Source: Thermoflexibacter ruber
Lineage (GTDB): Bacteria; Bacteroidota; Bacteroidia; Cytophagales; Thermoflexibacteraceae
Direction: 5' to 3'
Assembly: GCF_900113045.1 (NCBI RefSeq)
Contig: NZ_FONY01000002.1
Location: 45,852-109,851, forward strand
Length of the DNA: 64,000 nucleotides
The number at the start of each line of letters is the position of its first letter. Positions within the stretch are counted from its first letter, which is position 1. This document shows positions 1 to 9,777 of the stretch, one piece after another. A program made the position numbers and the translations under genes. The notes beneath the pieces were generated by a model that was given only the letters and a program-made list of their open reading frames with translations, had not been told where the DNA came from and ran no database searches.

Positions 1-336
1 CGTTTTAAAAGACCTCGATTTGAAAGGTAATCACAGCAAAATAAATTCAAACACTTTCCTATTTGAAATTTTACTTGTGATACTATCTATCTTTTAAAAA
101 ACCAGTCGTATTAAAACATCGTTACGTAACCATACTATCCTACCTATGAGCATCACCCTATTGTATCCCTAATATTACAGAAAAATAAGGCTTTGCAGAA
201 GCATTTTCTATTTTAAAAAGCTCTCTCCTATTAAAATTTATCACATTTAGATTAAAAAAGTGTTAAATTATTTTACAACTTTCTTTAATTAAATTAGTTT
301 TCCCTTTTAAATCACTCTTACAAAAATTACTAATTT
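1..336. other. AT-rich upstream region of the susCD pair
   Basis: No open reading frame or RNA gene is visible here. The stretch is very AT-rich close to the start codon at 337 and presumably holds the susC promoter, but I found no convincing TTTG/TAnnTTTG pair. Confidence 0.4.
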
Positions 337-3318
337 ATGAAAAACAATTACTCAAATTACTTCAAAGTCTTGGGTGCATTGTGCTTACTGCTCCTCATTT
401 CTGGAGTGTCTTGGGCGCAGTACACCGTCAAGGGTACGGTGAGAGATGAGGCATCGAAAACTGCTCTTCCCGGCGTAAACATCATCGTGAAAGGCACCAA
501 TACTGGAGCTATTACCGATGCACTTGGTAACTTCCAAATAGCTATCAATAACAATGATAAGGCTACTTTGGTATTTACTTTTATTGGCTATCTTTCTCAA
601 AATGTGGAAGTTTCTCCCTCTAAAACCAATGTAGAAATTATATTGGTAGAAGATGTTACGAAGCTCGAGGAGGTGGTTGTAACCGGTTTGGCATCAGACA
701 TTAAGCGTAGTAATCTTGCCAATGCGGTTTCTACTGTTTCAGCCAAAGAACTCATCGGGACTACTCAAATCCAAACCGTAGATAATGCTCTTTACGGCAA
801 ACTCACAGGGGTAAACATCAATACCAATGGTGGTGCGCCTGGTGGCGGGGTTTCCGTGCAGTTAAGAGGGATTGCTTCTCTGGTAGGTGCTTCCCAACCG
901 CTTTACATAGTAGATGGGGTATATATCAACAACGCAACTAATCGAAGCGGTAGAGCTACAGTAACCCAAGCGGGTGCTTCTAACCAAGATGATGCCCCTA
1001 ACCGCTTGGCAGATATTAACCCTAATGATATAGAATCCATAGAAGTATTGAAAGGACCTTCTGCGGCGGCTATCTACGGTACGCGTGCCAATGCAGGGGT
1101 AATCATCATTACTACTAAAAGAGGAAAAGCAGGTAAGTCTAAAATATCATTTGAGCAGGACTTGGGCTTTGCCAGACCTCAAAGATTATTGGGAGTAGAT
1201 AATTGGAGCGAAGAGAAGATTAGAACCTTCTTCCCTGCTGCTCGTCAAGCCATAGAAATAGAACGCTTCCGCCAATCCGCAGGCAGGACTTATGACTACG
1301 AAAAATATTTCTACGACAACACAGCACTCTTGAGCAATACACGCTTGAACATCTCTGGCGGAAATGATAAGACTACTTTCTTTATCTCAGGTGCTTTGAC
1401 AGACGAAGACGGCATTATTCGTCGTACAGGCTTCAAACGCCGTTCTCTACGTGCCAATATAGACCACAAACTTACTGAGGGTATCAAATTGAATGTAAGT
1501 TCAAATTACATCAACTCAGAAACAGACAGAGGCTTTACTGGTAATCAAAACAATACAGGCGCAAGTATTGGTTATAACATCGCTTACGTTCCTAACTACT
1601 TCAATCTTTTCCCTAATGAAGCAGGCGTATATCCTATTAATCCTTATTTCTCAGAAAACCCTGTTGCAGTAACGGACAAAGGTATTAACAATTCTAAGGT
1701 ACATCGCTTCATACAATCATTCAACCTCACTGCTAACTTATTAAAAACAGATAATTCACTATTGAGATTTATCGCCCAAGGGGGATTAGACTTTACACAA
1801 AACTCTACTTTGGTCTATCTTCCCGAAGATTTGCAGTTCCAAGTAGGACAAGCTAATCCCGGCGATGCACTTGTAGGTAAAACCGAAAACTTAAATACCA
1901 ACCTCCAACTGGCACTTACCTACAACTTTAATGTAGGGCAAGTAAACTTCAACTCCCAAGTAGGTACAGTGCGACTAAACTTCCGAGAAAATAGCTTGCT
2001 CAACCGTTCTCGCGGTTTGGCACCTGGACAGAAAAATTTACGTCAAGGGACAGTACAGGAAATTATACAGGACTTCGGCGTTTTTGCTAAAGACGTAGGC
2101 GTTTTTGCACAACAAGAAGCCAACTGGAACGACAAAGTAATTGCTACAGTAGGGGTGCGATGGGACAAATCTACCTTGAATGGAAATGCGGATAAGTTCT
2201 ATGCTTTCCCTAAGGCTTCCTTAGCTGTCAATGTAGCCAACTTTGATTTTTGGAAATTTAAGAGCGTAGTCAATCAAGTAAAACCAAGAGTAGCGTATGG
2301 AGAAACCGCAGGTCTGCCTGATTTTGGTAGAACCTTCACTGCCTTGAATGCGGCAAACATTGGTGGCTTGCTTGGCTCTACCGTTTCTACAATAGCAGGG
2401 AATACTAATATCTTACCTGAAAGAGCTACAGAACTGGAGTTTGGCTTAGACTTAGGTTTATTTGACAATAGAGTAGTCATAGAAGCAACTTATTATGATA
2501 AGAAAACTAAGAATAATATTCAAAACTTGACGCTTTCGCCTTCTGTAGGTATCTCCAGCACTCCAAGTAATTTGGCTGAGCTTTCTAACAAAGGCTGGGA
2601 AGTGTCTTTAGGTGGTACACCCGTGCAAAAGGACAATATTCGTTGGTTTACTCGCTTGATGTATTGGAATAATAGATTGCTTACAAGTAGGCTGGGTATC
2701 CCTACTTATACCACAGGTGCTTTTGGTACAGCCTTAGGTACTTTCCTTATCCAAGAAGGAGTTTCCCCTAATACAATCGTTGGTACACCGCAAATTTCTC
2801 CTGGGGTATTTACTGTTTGGGGAAATAGTCAACCAGACTTCCAAATGTCTTGGTTCAACGAGGTCAATTTCTTAAAGAACTTCCAGTTTACTATGCTCTG
2901 GCACTTAAAGCAAGGTGGGGACAATATCAACTTAACTGCCTTTTTGACTGACTCTGGAGGTACTACCCCAGGTTGGTTTGGTGATGACAATGGAGACGGT
3001 ATTCCCAACGGTCGTCAGCGTCCACCTGCTCCTTACAACAATGCTGGTCGTTGGGTACAAGATGCTTCTTACCTGCGTCTGCGTGAGATAGCGTTGTACT
3101 ATACACTTCCTAAGAATGTTTTGTCTAACCTATTTAAAGATAAAGTAGATAGAATAAGAATAGGCGTATCAGGAAACAACATTTTTACAAGCACGAAGTA
3201 CTTTGGCTATGACCCAGAAACCTCTACTTTCGGGGCGCAGTCTATCGCTTCTGGAGTAGATATTGCTCCCTATCCAACTCAGCGTCGTATTTTTGGACAT
3301 TTAGTCATTGATTTCTAA
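337..3318 (+). CDS. SusC/RagA-family TonB-linked outer-membrane transporter
   Basis: This is the outer-membrane channel of a SusCD-type nutrient importer, powered by TonB. Residues 1-28 form a signal peptide ending SWAQ. A carboxypeptidase-regulatory-like beta-sandwich follows (about 30-105, GTVRDEASKTALPGVNI). A TonB-box-like LEEVVVTG sits at 110-117. The plug carries the SusC signature around NPNDIESIEVLKGPSAAAIYG, and a long beta-barrel ends in a terminal Phe. At 993 residues it is a normal SusC length. A SusD-like lipoprotein gene starts 45 bp downstream, so the two should form one lid-and-barrel complex. No glycan hydrolase lies nearby, so the substrate cannot be assigned and may be peptide- or cofactor-like rather than glycan. 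Confidence 0.95.
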   Translation: MKNNYSNYFKVLGALCLLLLISGVSWAQYTVKGTVRDEASKTALPGVNIIVKGTNTGAITDALGNFQIAINNNDKATLVFTFIGYLSQNVEVSPSKTNVEIILVEDVTKLEEVVVTGLASDIKRSNLANAVSTVSAKELIGTTQIQTVDNALYGKLTGVNINTNGGAPGGGVSVQLRGIASLVGASQPLYIVDGVYINNATNRSGRATVTQAGASNQDDAPNRLADINPNDIESIEVLKGPSAAAIYGTRANAGVIIITTKRGKAGKSKISFEQDLGFARPQRLLGVDNWSEEKIRTFFPAARQAIEIERFRQSAGRTYDYEKYFYDNTALLSNTRLNISGGNDKTTFFISGALTDEDGIIRRTGFKRRSLRANIDHKLTEGIKLNVSSNYINSETDRGFTGNQNNTGASIGYNIAYVPNYFNLFPNEAGVYPINPYFSENPVAVTDKGINNSKVHRFIQSFNLTANLLKTDNSLLRFIAQGGLDFTQNSTLVYLPEDLQFQVGQANPGDALVGKTENLNTNLQLALTYNFNVGQVNFNSQVGTVRLNFRENSLLNRSRGLAPGQKNLRQGTVQEIIQDFGVFAKDVGVFAQQEANWNDKVIATVGVRWDKSTLNGNADKFYAFPKASLAVNVANFDFWKFKSVVNQVKPRVAYGETAGLPDFGRTFTALNAANIGGLLGSTVSTIAGNTNILPERATELEFGLDLGLFDNRVVIEATYYDKKTKNNIQNLTLSPSVGISSTPSNLAELSNKGWEVSLGGTPVQKDNIRWFTRLMYWNNRLLTSRLGIPTYTTGAFGTALGTFLIQEGVSPNTIVGTPQISPGVFTVWGNSQPDFQMSWFNEVNFLKNFQFTMLWHLKQGGDNINLTAFLTDSGGTTPGWFGDDNGDGIPNGRQRPPAPYNNAGRWVQDASYLRLREIALYYTLPKNVLSNLFKDKVDRIRIGVSGNNIFTSTKYFGYDPETSTFGAQSIASGVDIAPYPTQRRIFGHLVIDF

Positions 3319-3363
3319 ACCTAAGATAGTTTTTCTTGAAAAGTTAAAATCACATATAACTAT

Positions 3364-4749
3364 ATGAAAAAGATATTTTTTAAATTATTTATGCTTCCTG
3401 CTCTTATCTATGTGATGAGCAGTTGTAGCTTTTTTAAATTGGAAAACGCCGTCGACCCTAACAACCCATCTTTGGGTAGCGTTTCCCAAAACGCAACACG
3501 CAATCAAATACAGTCTTTAGTTACAGGATTGGAGGCTCGTCATCGCGATTATCTATTCACTATCACTGCCGCTTTTGGAGCTTTTGGTCGTGAAATTTGG
3601 TATTTGAATGCCTCTGACCCTCGCTGGCAGACTGATTGGCTTGGGCAAGGTGGTAGAAAACCTGATGCCGCCTTCTTTGGCTTTGGGGCAACAGGTGGAG
3701 CGGCTTATGCTACCCCATATCAAACTATTAAGCAAGCGGAAGTACTAATTGCTTCTGCACAAAATACCTCAAGCATTAGCGAGCAGGAAAAAAATGCTAT
3801 TATAGGCTTTGCAAAGACCATACAAGGCTATCAGTTTATGATTGCGGCGAATGGTCAGTACCAAAATGGTATTCGTATAGACATAAAAGACGAGCAGAAT
3901 CCCGGTCCTTTTGTGTCTTATACAGAAGCACTTGCCCACATTCAAAGAGTATTGGACGAGGGTAATCAAGCCTTAGCTAATGCAGGCACAGGTAACTTCC
4001 CCTTCCGCTTAACCGCAGGTTTTACGGGTACAGGCTTTGGCACGATTGCCTCTTTGCGTCAGCTAAACCGTGCTATTGCAGCACGTTTGGCTGTCTATCG
4101 CCAAGATTGGGCAGGAGCATTGAACGCATTAAGAGAATCTTTCTTTACATTGACGGGAGATTTGGACTTGGGACCTGCACATACTTACGGTGCGCCCCCT
4201 GATGTATTCAATCCCTTGTTTTTTGTGTTAAATGCTGCCACTACTACTATGATTGTGGTGCATCCTTCTCTCATCACAGATGCGCTCCCGGGCGATTTAC
4301 GCGTACAAAATAAATTTTTCCGACGTAACGTCCCTGTGGTAGTAACTACCGACGGTATTCCTTTATCTGGGGAATTCCAAGATAGAAGATTCCCTTCTAA
4401 CACAAGTCCAGTAAAATTTATTAGAAATGAGGAATTGGTACTGATTTATGCAGAAGCAAGTGCGCAATCAGGAAATACTACAGAGGCTGTGAATGCTATC
4501 AATCGTATTCGCACCGCAGCGGGTTTGCCTGCTTATGCTGGAGCTACTACTCGCGATGCCCTGATTAATGAAATCCTTTTCCAACGTCGCTACTCTCTAT
4601 GGTGCGAGCCTTGGGGACACCGTTGGATAGATGCAAGACGCTACAACCGCTTAAATGAAATTCCTACTGCTTTGGATAGAGGTTCTGTATTTACTCAGTT
4701 GGAGCGACCCCAAGCAGAAGTGAATTGGGATTTGTTCAAAGGAAAATAA
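3364..4749 (+). CDS. SusD/RagB-family nutrient-binding lipoprotein
   Basis: Surface lipoprotein that forms the substrate-capturing lid of the SusC channel encoded just upstream. Residues 1-21 are a lipoprotein signal (MSSC lipobox, Cys about 21). The C-terminal half has the SusD pattern: FIRNEELVLIYAEASAQSG, AINRIRTAAGLPAY, and then the EILFQRRYSLWCEPWGHRWID region. At 461 residues it is within family range. It is co-directional with susC and ends at a bidirectional terminator, so the two genes look like a two-gene transcription unit. The ligand is unknown. Confidence 0.93.
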   Translation: MKKIFFKLFMLPALIYVMSSCSFFKLENAVDPNNPSLGSVSQNATRNQIQSLVTGLEARHRDYLFTITAAFGAFGREIWYLNASDPRWQTDWLGQGGRKPDAAFFGFGATGGAAYATPYQTIKQAEVLIASAQNTSSISEQEKNAIIGFAKTIQGYQFMIAANGQYQNGIRIDIKDEQNPGPFVSYTEALAHIQRVLDEGNQALANAGTGNFPFRLTAGFTGTGFGTIASLRQLNRAIAARLAVYRQDWAGALNALRESFFTLTGDLDLGPAHTYGAPPDVFNPLFFVLNAATTTMIVVHPSLITDALPGDLRVQNKFFRRNVPVVVTTDGIPLSGEFQDRRFPSNTSPVKFIRNEELVLIYAEASAQSGNTTEAVNAINRIRTAAGLPAYAGATTRDALINEILFQRRYSLWCEPWGHRWIDARRYNRLNEIPTALDRGSVFTQLERPQAEVNWDLFKGK

Positions 4750-4764
4750 AAATTGCTTGTGTTT

Positions 4765-4809
4765 AAAAAACTTATGAGGTGCTTATCCATTATACCTCAT
4801 AAGTTTTTT
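4765..4809. terminator. Bidirectional rho-independent terminator
   Basis: A 16-bp perfect inverted repeat (arms AAAAAACTTATGAGGT and its complement) around a 13-nt loop, with A-rich and T-rich flanks. It lies between the convergent susD and aldehyde dehydrogenase genes and can serve both. Confidence 0.85.
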
Positions 4810-4863
4810 ATTGTAAAAGTAGCATTGCAATAAATGAGATTTCGCCTCAAAGGGCTATTTTAT

Positions 4864-6297
4864 TTATAAAAACTTTTTAAATCTATCCACTAAATTTTTT
4901 ACCTTGTCAGTGTACGGAGGGTAAAACAATTTGAAACCTGTAAATCCTACTCTTTGCTTCAGTACAGCCCTTGCATTAGAAAACTCCAAGAACCCGAAAT
5001 GTCCATGCGATTTACCAATACCACTGTTATTTACTCCACCAAATGGCAAGTCGGGGTGTCCGATATGCAATAAACATTCATTGACGCAACCACCACCAGC
5101 CGTAGTTTGGCTCATAACCTGCTCTATCATATTTTTATTTTTGCTAAACACATACAAAGCCAAAGGTTTTTCCCCTCGGTTGACTAAATCAATAGCTTGC
5201 TCTACTTTTTGGTAAGTAAGCACAGGCAGTAAAGGACCGAAAATTTCTTCTTGCATGATTGCCATATCGGTTTTTACCTCAGTAAGCAAAGTAGGAGCTA
5301 TAAATCGGTCTTCTGCATTGACTTTTCCGCCTACAGCAATGGTTGCCCCTTTGAGCAACGCATCTTCCATGAGTTTTTGCAAGCGGGTAAAGTGTCGCTG
5401 ATTAACTACCCTACAGTAAGAATCTGATTTTTCAATACCTCTTTTATCTGCATTATATACCTTTTCTATTTGTTTTTCTATATGTTCTATGAGTGGTTGT
5501 TGTACTGATTCTTTGACAAGCAAATAGTCCGGAGCGATGCAAGTCTGTCCGTTATTGACAAATTTTCCCCAGACCAACTTCTCCGCAGTATCCTGTAAGT
5601 CAGCAGTTTCATCTATGAAAGCAGGCGATTTGCCTCCTAACTCCAAGGTAACAGAGGTCAGATGATTAGCGGCGGCACGCATGACTATTTTCCCAATAGC
5701 TGGGCTGCCTGTAAAGAAAATATGGTTAAAAGGCAAATCCAACAGTGCCATAGAAACGTTCACATCTCCCTCAAAGAGAGCCACTTCACTTTCATCAAAA
5801 GTTTCTTTTACCATTTTCCCCAAAGCCGCTGAGGTATGAGGCGTAAGCTCAGAGGGCTTTAAAATAGCCGTACAGCCCGCCGCAATAGCAGAAACTAAGG
5901 GGCTTAAGGTCAAAGAAACAGGGTAGTTCCAAGGCGAGATAATCAGAGAAACGCCTTTGGGTTCGTACTGTACGTAGGCTCTTGTGCCTAAGTAATGAAT
6001 AGGATTACTAACGCTTTGAGGACGCATCCACCTTTTTATTTGGCTAATAGCGTGCTTAATTTCTGACTGCAAAGGGACTATTTCTGTAAGTGTAGTTTCC
6101 GTCCTATTTTTTTTAAAGTCTTGGTAAAGTGCTTCTTGGAACTCGGCTTCGTACTTTTGAATAGCACTTAAAAGCAATTTTAGCTTGCTGATTCTTTCTG
6201 AAGCAGTGCTTGTACGGAGGCGAATAGCAGTTTGTTGTTGTGCTTGAAAAACGGCTTTTATCTTATCTACGTTATTTTCGGTTACGGTTGTTGTCAT
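4864..6297 (-). CDS. NAD(P)-dependent aldehyde dehydrogenase (class 3-like)
   Basis: Oxidises an aldehyde, probably a fatty or aromatic one, to the acid. Family residues are visible: SPWNYP with Asn124, ELGGKSPAF with the general base Glu219, and the nucleophile Cys253 in NNGQTC. The C-terminal LPFGGVNNSGIGKSHGHFGFLEFSN motif and a hydrophobic, basic tail (about 450-477) resemble the short class-3/fatty aldehyde dehydrogenases of about 450-480 residues that sit at membranes. It is monocistronic, convergent with susD and divergent from recQ. Its specificity cannot be read from sequence. Confidence 0.93.
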   Translation of the reverse strand: MTTTVTENNVDKIKAVFQAQQQTAIRLRTSTASERISKLKLLLSAIQKYEAEFQEALYQDFKKNRTETTLTEIVPLQSEIKHAISQIKRWMRPQSVSNPIHYLGTRAYVQYEPKGVSLIISPWNYPVSLTLSPLVSAIAAGCTAILKPSELTPHTSAALGKMVKETFDESEVALFEGDVNVSMALLDLPFNHIFFTGSPAIGKIVMRAAANHLTSVTLELGGKSPAFIDETADLQDTAEKLVWGKFVNNGQTCIAPDYLLVKESVQQPLIEHIEKQIEKVYNADKRGIEKSDSYCRVVNQRHFTRLQKLMEDALLKGATIAVGGKVNAEDRFIAPTLLTEVKTDMAIMQEEIFGPLLPVLTYQKVEQAIDLVNRGEKPLALYVFSKNKNMIEQVMSQTTAGGGCVNECLLHIGHPDLPFGGVNNSGIGKSHGHFGFLEFSNARAVLKQRVGFTGFKLFYPPYTDKVKNLVDRFKKFL

Positions 6298-6457
6298 GAC
6301 TTTATTAGTTTATTTATGCTTCTATACAAAAACTGAGAACAGTGGCTAAGTTAAGCAAGAGCAAGGAAAACCGCAAACTAAGTGTAAAGAAAATACATGT
6401 ACAACTGTAAATTCGTTGCTCAACTTTGTGTATTTTTGTATAGCTAAAAAATTAATC

Positions 6458-8605
6458 ATGCAAGCAGCATTACTTTCCCAAGCCAAAGAAGCACTTAAAA
6501 AGTATTTTGGATACGATACTTTCCGTCCTATGCAAGCAGAAATCGTACAAAGTGTTCTCTATCAAAGAGATACCTTAGTGCTTATGCCCACAGGTGGGGG
6601 AAAGTCTGTGTGTTTTCAGATTCCTGCGATGGTGATGGAAGGGCTTTGTGTAGTGATTTCCCCTTTGATTGCCTTGATGAAAGACCAAGTAGAGGGGCTA
6701 AAAGCCAATGGTATTCCTGCTTCTTTCCTAAATAGTACCCAAAATACACAGGAGCTGGCTATCACAGAAAATTTGGCGTACAGAGGAGAAATCAAACTGC
6801 TCTATGTTTCTCCTGAAAAACTCATGACTCCTGGTTTTATCAACTTTTTGAAAAAGCTAAAGATTAGCTTGTTTGCCATAGATGAGGCACATTGTGTTTC
6901 TACTTGGGGACATGACTTTCGTCCAGAGTACACGCAATTAGGGGCATTGAGGGAGTATTTTCCGCATATTCCTATCATCGCATTAACAGCTACTGCGGAC
7001 AAGCTTACCCGCAAGGATATTGTGCAGCTATTGAAACTCAATGAACCAGAGATTTTTATAGCCTCTTTTGACCGTCCTAATTTGAGTTTGACTGTGATGC
7101 CTGCTCAAAATCGCTTTGGACTAATTCAGCGTTTTTTGCGAAACCACCCACGCCAATCAGGGATTATTTACTGCCTTAGCCGCAAAGGAACTGAAGACTT
7201 AGCAGAAAAGCTACAAAATGAAGGCTTTAATGCTGCTTTTTATCACGCAGGCATGACGGCAGAGGAGCGCAACCTCACCCAAGAGGCTTTCATTAACGAC
7301 CAAACGCAGATTATCTGTGCTACGATAGCTTTTGGTATGGGCATAGACAAGTCTAATGTCAGGTGGGTAATTCACTACAACTTGCCCAAAAACTTAGAAA
7401 GTTATTACCAAGAAATAGGTAGGGCAGGACGAGATGGCTTGAAAAGCGATACCTTGCTGTTTTATAGCTATAGAGATGTGCTTACCTTGAGGGAGATGAT
7501 TACCTCCAATCAAAATCCTAATACAGAAGTACAGTTGATGAAATTGGAGCGTATGCAACAGTTTGCAGAGGCTCAGATTTGCCGAAGAAAGATTTTATTG
7601 AGTTACTTTAATGAAGATTTACTGCACAACTGTAATAACTGCGATGTCTGCCGCAACCCTCCTGCTTGGTTTGACGGAACGGTAGTGGCGCAAAAGGCTC
7701 TTTCTGCTGTAGCTCGTACCAATGAAAAAGTAGGTATGAGTATGCTCATAGACATTTTGAGAGGCTCGGCAAGGAAAGAAATCATAGAAAAAAACTACGA
7801 CCAAATCAAAACGTACGGAGCAGGCAAGGACATCAGCATAGCAGATTGGCAACAATACCTTTTGCAACTCTTGCAGTTAGGCTTGATAGAGGTAGCTTAT
7901 GACGAGGGAAATACACTAAAACTTACCGAAGCAAGCAAGCAAGTGCTGTTTGGAAATAGGAAGGTAAACTTAGTACAAATGTCTGTTATTTTGCAGAAAA
8001 ACCAAGAAAAGAAAGAAGAAGTCAAAGAAAAACCTGCTTCTCAAGTGCTAAAAGAGGAATTATTTGACCAACTTGTAGCACTTCGCAAGGAGATAGCTCT
8101 TGCAGAAGGCATACCGCCTTACTTGGTTTTTACAGATGCTACATTGACAGAGATAGCAGAGAAAAAACCTCTGATAGAGGCAGATATGAAAAATATCAGT
8201 GGGGTAGGGGAAAGGAAGTACAAACAATATGGCAGGAAGTTTTTAAAAGTAGTCTATGATTTTGCCTTAGAAAAAATAAAACAAGGGGAAAAGGTTACAG
8301 GAGGAACATATCTGCTTAGCTTTGATATGTGGCGGCAAGGAAAAAAGTTAGAAGAAATAGCTCAGGAAAGAAAACTATCTCCGATGACTATAGTTTCCCA
8401 CCTGACTTACCTGTACGAAAATGGGTATAAAATAGATATTTCTCAGTTTGTAAACTTAGAAGAAATCAGCAAAGTAAAAGAAGCCAATCTTGCTCTTGGG
8501 CAGGGCGAAAAGGTAAAAGAAATTTTTGAGTTTTTGAAAGAAGAAATCTCCATGAACAAAATTCGCTTTGCTTTGTCTTATTTGAAAAGGAATGAGAACA
8601 AATAA
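6458..8605 (+). CDS. recQ: ATP-dependent DNA helicase RecQ
   Basis: A 3'-5' DNA helicase for recombination and stalled-fork repair. Walker A is MPTGGGKSVC, the aromatic-adjacent box is AIDEAHCVSTWGHDFRPEY, and helicase motif VI is QEIGRAGRDG. The RecQ-C zinc cluster follows (CRRKILLSYF, then CNNCDVC). An RQC winged helix, an HRDC-like segment (about 540-610) and a C-terminal helix-turn-helix-like region complete 715 residues. I chose the ATG at 6458 rather than 6416 because the family begins close to the motif YFGYDTFRPMQ. A TATTTTTG element at 6431-6438 could be its -7 box. Confidence 0.95.
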   Translation: MQAALLSQAKEALKKYFGYDTFRPMQAEIVQSVLYQRDTLVLMPTGGGKSVCFQIPAMVMEGLCVVISPLIALMKDQVEGLKANGIPASFLNSTQNTQELAITENLAYRGEIKLLYVSPEKLMTPGFINFLKKLKISLFAIDEAHCVSTWGHDFRPEYTQLGALREYFPHIPIIALTATADKLTRKDIVQLLKLNEPEIFIASFDRPNLSLTVMPAQNRFGLIQRFLRNHPRQSGIIYCLSRKGTEDLAEKLQNEGFNAAFYHAGMTAEERNLTQEAFINDQTQIICATIAFGMGIDKSNVRWVIHYNLPKNLESYYQEIGRAGRDGLKSDTLLFYSYRDVLTLREMITSNQNPNTEVQLMKLERMQQFAEAQICRRKILLSYFNEDLLHNCNNCDVCRNPPAWFDGTVVAQKALSAVARTNEKVGMSMLIDILRGSARKEIIEKNYDQIKTYGAGKDISIADWQQYLLQLLQLGLIEVAYDEGNTLKLTEASKQVLFGNRKVNLVQMSVILQKNQEKKEEVKEKPASQVLKEELFDQLVALRKEIALAEGIPPYLVFTDATLTEIAEKKPLIEADMKNISGVGERKYKQYGRKFLKVVYDFALEKIKQGEKVTGGTYLLSFDMWRQGKKLEEIAQERKLSPMTIVSHLTYLYENGYKIDISQFVNLEEISKVKEANLALGQGEKVKEIFEFLKEEISMNKIRFALSYLKRNENK

Positions 8606-8646
8606 AAGCATAAATTGCCTAATTATGAACAACTTAAATATTTTTT

Positions 8647-9297
8647 ATGGAATATTTGCGATTAAGTCCTGCTCCTTGGCAATTACAGGGAAATGGTTAT
8701 ATCTTCCTTTACCGATTCACTAAAAATTTTGTAAAAAGTAATGCCTTTCTTTCTGAGGATTATTTCAAGAAATATTGGGGTTTAGTGGGAAGTGTCATGC
8801 TGGTAGATTACCACAGGTCTAATGTAGGAGCATACCAAGAATTACTTTTTATTCCCTCTATGTTTGACTTTTCTGGGAAAAAAGCCTTCCATATTTCTAA
8901 GATTTACGTTTCTACGACGCAGAGCGTTTACAATGGCATAGAAAATTGGGGCATACCCAAAGAATTGGCTGATTTTGAAATAAATACATTAGATAAACAC
9001 ACAAAAAATGTAAAAGCCTCTTTGCAAGGTAATACATTTTTTCAGATACAAGTCAAAAGTTTTGGATTTGCCTTTCCGATAACTACTTCTCTTTTCCCTT
9101 TTACTTTTTACCAAGATTTAAGAGGTAAAACCCTCATCACCAAGCCCAGAGGAAATGGCTGGGGAAGACTGTGCCGCATAGAGCAAATCAAAGTAGATAG
9201 CCTCTTTTTTCCAGACATTGCTCTTTTTAATCCTCTTTTAGTCATAGAAGTCAGGGACTTCCAGTTAGAATTCCCTGTTGCTCAAGTGTTGTCATAA
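8647..9297 (+). CDS. Acetoacetate decarboxylase-family protein
   Basis: The sequence resembles the acetoacetate decarboxylase (ADC) superfamily: LRLSPAPWQLQGNGYIFLYRF at the N-terminus, VMLVDYHRSNVGAYQELLFIP, and ENWGIPKELADFEI, the segment around the family active site. At 216 residues it is somewhat shorter than classical ADC. An equivalent of the catalytic Lys of true ADC is not obvious, although K lies in the GIPKELA segment. Members of this branch are mostly uncharacterised, so decarboxylase activity is not assured. It starts 41 bp after recQ and overlaps the convergent next gene by 16 bp. Confidence 0.72.
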   Translation: MEYLRLSPAPWQLQGNGYIFLYRFTKNFVKSNAFLSEDYFKKYWGLVGSVMLVDYHRSNVGAYQELLFIPSMFDFSGKKAFHISKIYVSTTQSVYNGIENWGIPKELADFEINTLDKHTKNVKASLQGNTFFQIQVKSFGFAFPITTSLFPFTFYQDLRGKTLITKPRGNGWGRLCRIEQIKVDSLFFPDIALFNPLLVIEVRDFQLEFPVAQVLS

Positions 9298-9743
9298 GTC
9301 ATCTCAAAAGGAGGAAGTTCTTTCAAAAGTTCACTCCCCCCTTTTTCGTAGTCGATTTTGTAGTAGAGATGATGAAGTCCATTGGTAATGGCTAAGTACT
9401 TGGATTTGAGGACATAGTTATACATAAGAGCCTGATTGACTGCTTGCTGAGTAAGCATAACAGAACTTGCTTTACATTCTATCAGCAAAAAAGGACTTCC
9501 CTGCCTGTCATATACGATGACATCGCTTCTTTTTTGCAAGTTGTTGTAATGCAGCCCGCTCTCGACATTGATGAGGGATTTAGGATACTCGTTAGCAATA
9601 AGATAATGCACAAAATGTTGCCTTACCCACTCCTCTGGAGTAAGCATGATATATTTTTTTCTGATGACATCAAAGATAAAAGTCTTACTATCTTTGACTT
9701 GCGTCTGAAACTTTACTTCGGGTAAGGATAACTTTGTTAGCAT
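9282..9743 (-). CDS. Stand-alone HSDR_N-type restriction endonuclease-like domain protein
   Basis: At 153 residues this matches the N-terminal nuclease-fold domain of type I restriction R subunits, in the single-domain form common in Bacteroidota. The PD-(D/E)xK core is visible as RSDVIVYD followed by PFLLIECKASS (about residues 73-94). The LTPEEWVRQHFVHYLI helix precedes it. No helicase, methylase or specificity subunit is nearby, so this is not a restriction system. Its function is unknown; nucleic-acid cleavage is possible. Confidence 0.8.
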   Translation of the reverse strand: MLTKLSLPEVKFQTQVKDSKTFIFDVIRKKYIMLTPEEWVRQHFVHYLIANEYPKSLINVESGLHYNNLQKRSDVIVYDRQGSPFLLIECKASSVMLTQQAVNQALMYNYVLKSKYLAITNGLHHLYYKIDYEKGGSELLKELPPFEMTYDNT

Positions 9744-9777
9744 AAGTATCTACTTTTCCATGCTTTTTTATTCCTGC

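Noticed and set aside
337-4749. Polysaccharide utilisation locus
   Set aside because: SusC and SusD stand alone with no glycoside hydrolase, lyase or hybrid regulator beside them.
9282-9743. Restriction-modification system
   Set aside because: Only an HSDR_N-like single domain is present, with no helicase, methylase or specificity gene next to it.
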